Part shown: positions 59,042 to 64,000 of the stretch, in pieces
Position numbering within the stretch: position 1 is the first letter of the stretch
How the letters are laid out: each line of letters starts with the position of its first letter
Source: CBDHDJ01 sp965261645
Lineage (GTDB): Bacteria; Pseudomonadota; Alphaproteobacteria; SHVV01
DNA: 64,000 bases
Reading direction: 5' to 3'
Assembly: GCA_965261645.1 (NCBI GenBank)
Contig: CBDHDJ010000004.1
Coordinates: 1,798,001 to 1,862,000 of the forward strand
The notes under the pieces: model-generated
The model's database searches: none
What the model saw: only the letters and a program-made list of their open reading frames with translations
What the model was told of the DNA's origin: nothing
Translations under genes and position numbers: made by a program

Positions 59042-60397
59042 ATGTTCGACAGCCTGACGGACCGGCTCGGCCAGATATTCGAGGGCCTCAAGCGGCGCGG
59101 CGCCCTATCGGAAAGCGACCTCGCGGGCGCGCTCCGCGAAGTGCGCGTGGCGCTGCTGGAGGCCGACGTCGCGCTGCCGGTGGTCAAGGACTTCATCGCC
59201 GAGGTGTGCGAACTCGCGACCGGCGCCGACGTGGTCAAGAGCGTGGCGCCCGCCCAGATGGTCATCAAGATTGTGCACGACCATTTGGTGAGCATGCTCG
59301 GGGCCGAGAGCGTCGCGCTCAACCTCGCGGCCAACCCGCCGGTTCCGCTTCTGCTGGTCGGCTTGCAGGGCTCGGGCAAGACCACGACGGCGGCCAAGAT
59401 CGGCCTCAGAATCCAGGCTGCCGAAAAGAAGAAAGTCCTGCTCGCTTCGCTCGATGTTTACCGGCCGGCGGCGCAGGAGCAGCTCCGCGTGCTCGGCGAG
59501 CAAGCCGGAATCGCCACACTGGCCATCATCGAGGGGCAGATGCCGGTCGATATCGCCAGGCGGGCGGTGCAGGCGGCCAAGCTGCAGGGCGTGGACGTGG
59601 TGTTGATGGACACCGCCGGGCGTCTCCATGTCGACGAGGCGATGATGGCGGAGGCTACCGCCATCCGCGACGAGATCGAGCCCGCCGACATTCTGCTTGT
59701 CGTCGATGCGCTGACCGGCCAGGACGCCGTCAAGATCGCGGCCCAATTCAAGGAGCGCGTCGGCGTCACCGGCATCGTGCTCACGCGCATCGATGGCGAT
59801 GCCCGCGGCGGCGCGGCGCTGAGCATGCGGGCGGTGACCGGTTGCCCGATCAAGCTCCTCGGCACCGGCGAAAAGCTCGATGCGCTCGAGACCTTTCATC
59901 CCGAACGCATCGCCTCGCGCATCCTCGGCATGGGCGATGTCGTCTCCCTCGTCGAGAAGGCCGCGGAAACCATCGATGAGGAGGCGGCGGCCAAGCTCGA
60001 AGCCAAGCTCCGCAAGGGCAGCTTCGATCTCGATGATCTCGCCCAGCAATTCCGCCAGATGCGCAAGATGGGCGGCATGGAGGGGCTGATGGGCCTGCTG
60101 CCAGGCGTCGGCAAGGCGAAACGGCAGATGGCCGAAGCGCAGATCGATGATGGCATGCTCAGGCGCCAGGAGGCGATCATCCAGTCGATGACGCCGCGGG
60201 AACGGCGTAACGTGCGGCTCATGAACGGCTCGCGCAAACGGCGCATCGCGGCGGGCTCGGGCATGACGGTGCAGGATGTCAACCGGCTGCTCAAACAGTA
60301 CAAACAGATGGCCACCGTGATGAAGAAGATGGGCAAGATGGACGAGAAGACCCTGCGCCGCCAGGGTCTCGGCGGGCTCTTGCAACGGCTGGGCTGA
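59042..60397 (+). CDS. ffh: signal recognition particle protein Ffh
   Basis: 451 residues. N domain, GTPase motifs GLQGSGKTTTAAKIG, DVYRPAAQEQL, DTAGRLHVDE and TRIDGDARGG, then the Met-rich M domain (QFRQMRKMGGMEGLMGLLPG and MNGSRKRRIAAGSGMTVQDV) that binds signal peptides and 4.5S RNA. First gene of the ffh-rpsP-rimM-trmD-rplS operon. Confidence 0.97.
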   Translation: MFDSLTDRLGQIFEGLKRRGALSESDLAGALREVRVALLEADVALPVVKDFIAEVCELATGADVVKSVAPAQMVIKIVHDHLVSMLGAESVALNLAANPPVPLLLVGLQGSGKTTTAAKIGLRIQAAEKKKVLLASLDVYRPAAQEQLRVLGEQAGIATLAIIEGQMPVDIARRAVQAAKLQGVDVVLMDTAGRLHVDEAMMAEATAIRDEIEPADILLVVDALTGQDAVKIAAQFKERVGVTGIVLTRIDGDARGGAALSMRAVTGCPIKLLGTGEKLDALETFHPERIASRILGMGDVVSLVEKAAETIDEEAAAKLEAKLRKGSFDLDDLAQQFRQMRKMGGMEGLMGLLPGVGKAKRQMAEAQIDDGMLRRQEAIIQSMTPRERRNVRLMNGSRKRRIAAGSGMTVQDVNRLLKQYKQMATVMKKMGKMDEKTLRRQGLGGLLQRLG

Positions 60398-60457
60398 ACC
60401 AGCACTAAGGCATTAACGAACGATAGCGACACGGCAACGAAAGAGCGCGACAACGAC

Positions 60458-61087
60458 ATGGCTTTGAAGATACGACTGGCCCGGGGCGGGGCGAAGAAAC
60501 GTCCCCATTATCGTGTCGTGGTGGCGGACGTGCGCACACCACGCGACGGCCGCTTCATCGAGCGGCTCGGCACCTATGATCCGCTGTTGGCGAAAGACAA
60601 TCCCGATCGCGTGCAGCTCAAGACCGAACGCATCAAATACTGGCTCGACAACGGCGCCGTGCCGACGGACCGCGTGGCGCGTTTTCTCGGCCAGGCCGAA
60701 ATCATCCCGATGCCGGCCCCGCGCAGCAACCCCAACAAGGCCAAGCCGAAGCCGAAGACGCTTGAGCGCCTGAAGGCGAAGGAGGAAGCGGCCGCCGCCG
60801 CCGCGGCAGCGCCCGCTGAGGAGGCCCCAGCCGAGGAGACACCGGTCGAGGAGGCCGCCGCCGAGGAAACGCCCGCCGAAGACGCTCCGGCCGAGACTGC
60901 GGCCGACGCGGAGGCCCCCGTCGAAGATACACCCTCGGAGGAGCCCGCAACCGAGGAGGCGCCCGAGGCGGGAGAGGCCGAAGAGGCCGCTGCGGCAGAG
61001 CCGAAAGCGGCGGGTGAGGATGAGGCGGCGAAAGCCGATGAGCCGCCCGCCGAGGCGGCTTCGGATGAGGCCGAGTCCAAGGATTAG
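60458..61087 (+). CDS. rpsP: 30S ribosomal protein bS16 with long acidic tail
   Basis: 209 residues. Residues 1-85 are a normal bS16 (LKIRLARGGAKKRPHYRVVV, GRFIERLGTYDPL). From about 105 the protein is an Ala/Glu/Pro low-complexity tail (repeats like EEAPAEETP) about 105 residues long. Most bS16 proteins have 80-110 residues in total. The frame stays open and ends only 23 bp before rimM, so the tail is real coding sequence. Confidence 0.95.
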   Translation: MALKIRLARGGAKKRPHYRVVVADVRTPRDGRFIERLGTYDPLLAKDNPDRVQLKTERIKYWLDNGAVPTDRVARFLGQAEIIPMPAPRSNPNKAKPKPKTLERLKAKEEAAAAAAAAPAEEAPAEETPVEEAAAEETPAEDAPAETAADAEAPVEDTPSEEPATEEAPEAGEAEEAAAAEPKAAGEDEAAKADEPPAEAASDEAESKD

Positions 61088-61110
61088 TCCCCTGGCCATC
61101 TGAGGAACGG

Positions 61111-61731
61111 GTGATGGCGGGTGGCCCGGCCGAGCGGAAGGATGTTCCCCGGGACCGTCCCAACCGGGTCTGCCTGGGGATCGTTACCGGGCCCCATGGC
61201 GTCCGCGGCGAAGTGAAGATCAAGAGTTTCACCGACTTACCGGAAGATGTCGCGGCATATGGGCCGCTGGAGGACGAAACCGGGACACTGAGTTTCAGTC
61301 TCACCGTGACCGGCCAGGTGAAAGGCGCGGTCAGGGCGCGCCTTGCCGGTGTCGACAACCGGGACCAGGCTGCCGCCCTGCAAGGCACCAAGCTCTACGC
61401 CACGCGGGGCGAGTTGCCGGACCTGCCAGTGAATGAGTATTACCACAGCGATCTCGTGGGCCTCCGCGTCGAGCGCGAATCGGGCGAAGTGATCGGGCAG
61501 GTGACCGCAGCCCATGATTTCGGTGGCGGTGATCTCATTGAAGTGACGCTCGATGGCTCGGGCGCCGAAGTCCTGCTGCCTTTCACCAAGGAACTCGTGC
61601 CGCGGGTCGATGTCGCAGCGGGGCGGTTGGTGGTCAGAGAGATCGAGGGTTTCGTGGAAGAGGAGAGCGGACCATCGCGCGCACAACGAAAAAGGCAGCG
61701 CCGCAGCCCGGCTGGACGGCGTGGGTCCTGA
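61111..61731 (+). CDS. rimM: ribosome maturation factor RimM
   Basis: 206 residues. N-terminal barrel (CLGIVTGPHGVRGEVKIKSF) and PRC-barrel domain (YYHSDLVGLRV, LLPFTKELVPRVD). Binds uS19 during 30S assembly. A short basic tail (RAQRKRQRRSPAGRRG) overlaps the start of trmD by 58 bp. GTG 61111 or ATG 61114. Confidence 0.94.
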   Translation: MMAGGPAERKDVPRDRPNRVCLGIVTGPHGVRGEVKIKSFTDLPEDVAAYGPLEDETGTLSFSLTVTGQVKGAVRARLAGVDNRDQAAALQGTKLYATRGELPDLPVNEYYHSDLVGLRVERESGEVIGQVTAAHDFGGGDLIEVTLDGSGAEVLLPFTKELVPRVDVAAGRLVVREIEGFVEEESGPSRAQRKRQRRSPAGRRGS

Positions 61732-62462
61732 CCCTTTACCCGGCCATGTTTCCCGGCCCGCTTGCCCATTCGCTTGCGGGCAAGGCGCTCACGGGCGGCG
61801 TGTGGTCGCTCGAGACCGTTGATATTCGGGATTTCGCCGGCGACAAGCACCGCTCGGTCGACGATGCTCCGTTCGGCGGCGGCCCCGGCATGATCATGCG
61901 GCCCGACGTGCTGGCCGATGCTCTTGAAGCGACCCATGCGGCCATCGATCAAGGGTCGGACCGAGCGGCACACAACGAAGACAACAAGGCGGTTGACTCC
62001 GGGCGCTACCCGGTGATTTATCTCAGCCCGCGCGGCCGGCCGTTGGACCAGTCAAGGGTCAAGGAGCTTGCCGCCGGGCCCGGCGTCATTCTGATCTGCG
62101 GGCGCTACGAGGGCGTTGACGAGCGTGTGCTTGAGGCCTGCGAGGTCGAGGAGGTCAGCCTCGGCGACTTCGTGCTCTCGGGCGGCGAGCCGGCGGCGTT
62201 GGCGTTGATCGACGCCGTGGTCCGCCTGGTACCGGGCGTCGTCGGCGATCCGGCGGGTCTGTTGGACGAAAGCTTCGAGGGGGGCTTGCTCGAATACCCG
62301 CAATATACCCGGCCCCGGGTGTGGCGGGGCCGTAGCGTGCCCGAGGAGCTCATATCCGGGCACCACGAGAGAATCCAGGCCTGGCGCCGCCGCGAGGCCG
62401 AGCGGTTGACGAAGAAGCGGCGCCCGGATTTATGGGACCACTACGAGGCCGATAAGAAGTGA
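61674..62462 (+). CDS. trmD: tRNA (guanine37-N1)-methyltransferase, probable ATC start
   Basis: SPOUT enzyme that makes m1G37. The essential first strand WTAWVLTLYPAMFPGPL begins upstream of the first in-frame ATG (61746). There is no ATG, GTG or TTG in this frame between there and well inside rimM. ATC at 61674 has AGGAG at 61661-61665, 8 bases upstream, giving 262 residues starting with a basic stretch (ARTTKKAAPQPG). The SAM knot is in LICGRYEGVDERV and GDFVLSGGE. Function is certain; the start is inferred. Confidence 0.93.
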   Translation: MARTTKKAAPQPGWTAWVLTLYPAMFPGPLAHSLAGKALTGGVWSLETVDIRDFAGDKHRSVDDAPFGGGPGMIMRPDVLADALEATHAAIDQGSDRAAHNEDNKAVDSGRYPVIYLSPRGRPLDQSRVKELAAGPGVILICGRYEGVDERVLEACEVEEVSLGDFVLSGGEPAALALIDAVVRLVPGVVGDPAGLLDESFEGGLLEYPQYTRPRVWRGRSVPEELISGHHERIQAWRRREAERLTKKRRPDLWDHYEADKK

Positions 62463-62478
62463 TTTCGGGGGTCAAGCG

Positions 62479-62934
62479 ATGAACAAATTGGAACAGATCG
62501 AAGCGGAACAGCTCGCCAAGCTCGCTGCCGAGCGCCCGATCCCCGAGTTTGGCCCGGGCGATACCGTGCGCGTCAACGTCAAGATCGTCGAGGGCACGCG
62601 CGAGCGGATTCAGGCGTTTGAGGGCGTGTGCATCGCGCGCAAGAACCGCGGCCTCAACTCCTCCTTCACGGTGCGAAAAATCTCCTACGGCGAGGGGGTG
62701 GAGCGCGTCTTCCCGCTCTATTCGCCGCAAATCGCTGCCATCGAGGTGGTGCGGCGCGGCGCCGTGCGCCGGGCGAAGCTTTATTACCTGCGCGGGCGGA
62801 CCGGCAAACGGGCGCGCATCGCCGAGCGTCAGGACCGCCGTCTGCGGGAGGGGGACGCCGCCCCGGCAGCGGCAAAGGAGGCCGCTCCCGAAGCGCCCGA
62901 GTCCGAAGCCGCCAGCGGCGAGAACGGCACCTGA
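62479..62934 (+). CDS. rplS: 50S ribosomal protein bL19 with Ala/Glu-rich tail
   Basis: 151 residues. Core 1-115 has FGPGDTVRVNVKIVEGTRER, FEGVCIARKNRGLNSSFTVR and RRAKLYYLRGRTGKRARI. The last 30 residues are Ala/Glu-rich (PAAAKEAAPEAPESEAA), a smaller version of the tail on bS16 in the same operon. Confidence 0.96.
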   Translation: MNKLEQIEAEQLAKLAAERPIPEFGPGDTVRVNVKIVEGTRERIQAFEGVCIARKNRGLNSSFTVRKISYGEGVERVFPLYSPQIAAIEVVRRGAVRRAKLYYLRGRTGKRARIAERQDRRLREGDAAPAAAKEAAPEAPESEAASGENGT

Positions 62935-63089
62935 AGCGAGCGCATTTACAGCTGGGCCCGGCCGCGTGATAATCGCGGCGGTTGCCACACCACCGGTAAA
63001 TCCGACAGCGTGATCACTGCCACATCCTTCGTGGCGCGGTCATATTTTACACCAGACCACGGCGAGGCGACCGGGAGGATAATTATTCG

Positions 63090-64000
63090 ATGAGCCAACC
63101 GCGCACCTTGTTCGACAAGATCTGGGAGTCCCACCTCGTCGACGCCCAGGAGGACGGCACCGCGCTGATCTACATCGATCGTCACCTCGTTCACGAGGTC
63201 ACGAGCCCGCAGGCTTTCGAGGGTTTGCGCTTGAATGGGCGCCACGTGCGCCGCCCCGGCGCCACCCTGGCCGTGGCCGATCACAACGTGCCCACGACCG
63301 ACCGTTCGGGCGGCATCCGCGAGGAGGCATCGCGTATCCAGATCGAGGCGCTCACGGACAACTGCCGCGAGTTCGGCATCGAGCTTTTCGACATGAACGA
63401 CATCCGCCAAGGCATCGTCCACATCATCGGTCCCGAACAGGGTTTCACGTTGCCCGGCACGACGATCGCCTGCGGCGACAGCCACACCGCCACGCATGGC
63501 GCGTTCGGCGCTTTTGCCCTCGGCATCGGCACCTCTGAGGTCGAGCACGTTCTGGCGACGCAGACGCTGATCCAGAAGCGGCCCAAGAACCTTTGCGTCA
63601 AGATAGACGGCGCGTTGCCCTTCGGCACCTCCTCGAAGGACCTGATCCTCGCCATCATCGGCACGCTCGGCACCGCGGGGGGCACCGGGCACGTCATCGA
63701 GTATACCGGCCAGGCGATTCGCGACCTCAGCATGGAAGCGCGCATGACCGTGTGCAACATGTCGATCGAGGCGGGCGCGCGCGCCGGCCTGATCGCGCCC
63801 GACGAGACGACGTTTGCCGACCTTGAGGGCCGCCCGAAGGCGCCCAAGGGCGCCGCCTGGGAGCAGGCGCTGGCCGATTGGCGCACGCTGCCGAGCGATC
63901 CGGGCGCGCGTTACGACAAGGAGCTCTCCCTGGATGCGGCGGCGATCGCCCCGCAGGTAACCTGGGGCACGAGCCCCGAGGATGTGCTGCCGATCACAGG
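63090..64000 (+). CDS. leuC: 3-isopropylmalate dehydratase large subunit, 3' end outside window
   Basis: The first 303 codons of an aconitase-family enzyme of leucine synthesis. RTLFDKIWESHLVD at the start, then ADHNVPTTDR and CGDSHTATHGAFGAFALGIG. The later cluster cysteines are beyond the window. ATG 63090 is preceded by GGGAGG. A 155-bp gap separates it from rplS. Confidence 0.96.
   Translation, partial: MSQPRTLFDKIWESHLVDAQEDGTALIYIDRHLVHEVTSPQAFEGLRLNGRHVRRPGATLAVADHNVPTTDRSGGIREEASRIQIEALTDNCREFGIELFDMNDIRQGIVHIIGPEQGFTLPGTTIACGDSHTATHGAFGAFALGIGTSEVEHVLATQTLIQKRPKNLCVKIDGALPFGTSSKDLILAIIGTLGTAGGTGHVIEYTGQAIRDLSMEARMTVCNMSIEAGARAGLIAPDETTFADLEGRPKAPKGAAWEQALADWRTLPSDPGARYDKELSLDAAAIAPQVTWGTSPEDVLPIT

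Overview
The window is a GC-rich chromosomal segment of an alphaproteobacterium, most likely Rhodospirillales-like. The evidence is gene order: proA-nadD-rsfS-rlmH-gpmI-envC-ctpA-rppH, an atpHAGDC operon without the F0 genes, mdh-sucCD-sucAB-lpdA, a complete ccmABCDEFGHI run, and ffh-rpsP-rimM-trmD-rplS-leuC. Family and order are inferred from synteny and protein similarity; no 16S gene is present, and I saw no tRNA, rRNA or CRISPR.

Layout. 1-2.7 kb: proline and NAD synthesis and ribosome-associated genes (proA cut by the window edge, nadD, rsfS, rlmH). 2.7-11.5 kb: an accessory island inside this otherwise housekeeping cluster. It holds a T4-lysozyme-like (GH24-type) gene with its catalytic triad intact and three paralogous exported proteins (A intact, B and C broken). 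It also holds an orphan 3' piece of a second lysozyme gene and four mobile elements: IS630, IS1182, IS66 and a 755-bp transposase-less cassette with 43-bp terminal inverted repeats that carries a small leucine-rich-variant gene. 11.5-17.6 kb: gpmI, an EnvC-like amidase activator, ctpA, a divergent polysaccharide deacetylase and rppH. 17.6-23.5 kb, minus strand: a ferritin-like protein and the F1 ATP synthase genes. 23.6-24.8 kb: a second IS630 element. 24.8-30.5 kb: a quinone-oxidoreductase-like enzyme, priA, fsa, DUF484 and xerC. 30.5-39.2 kb, minus strand: the TCA segment from malate to succinyl-CoA. 39.4-45 kb: htpG, a DUF1223 protein and aconitase. 45.2-52.5 kb: cytochrome c maturation. 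52.5-58.8 kb: a mixed region with a low-GC repeat stretch, a frameshifted small gene, a Nudix protein, a SLOG-family protein, a GYD protein, a frameshifted SAM-hydrolase-like gene, ftsY, mtaB and dapF. 59-64 kb: ffh, rpsP, rimM, trmD, rplS and leuC (cut by the window end).

The most unusual content is the island. Lysozyme and exported protein face each other tail to tail. The same arrangement is repeated as lysozyme fragment plus paralog B, with paralog C behind it. This resembles the effector plus duplicated antagonist layout of polymorphic toxin loci. The function is inferred, not shown. Paralog C is interrupted twice, by IS66 and by the cassette, each with a perfect 8-bp target duplication; removing both restores an intact reading frame, so the insertions are probably recent. 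A second theme is start codons: rsfS and trmD have no ATG/GTG/TTG in a usable place but each has a well-placed Shine-Dalgarno sequence before an ATC, and nadD appears to start at CTG. A third is single-base frame disruptions near G/C runs between 53.2 and 55.7 kb, which could be real decay or assembly error.
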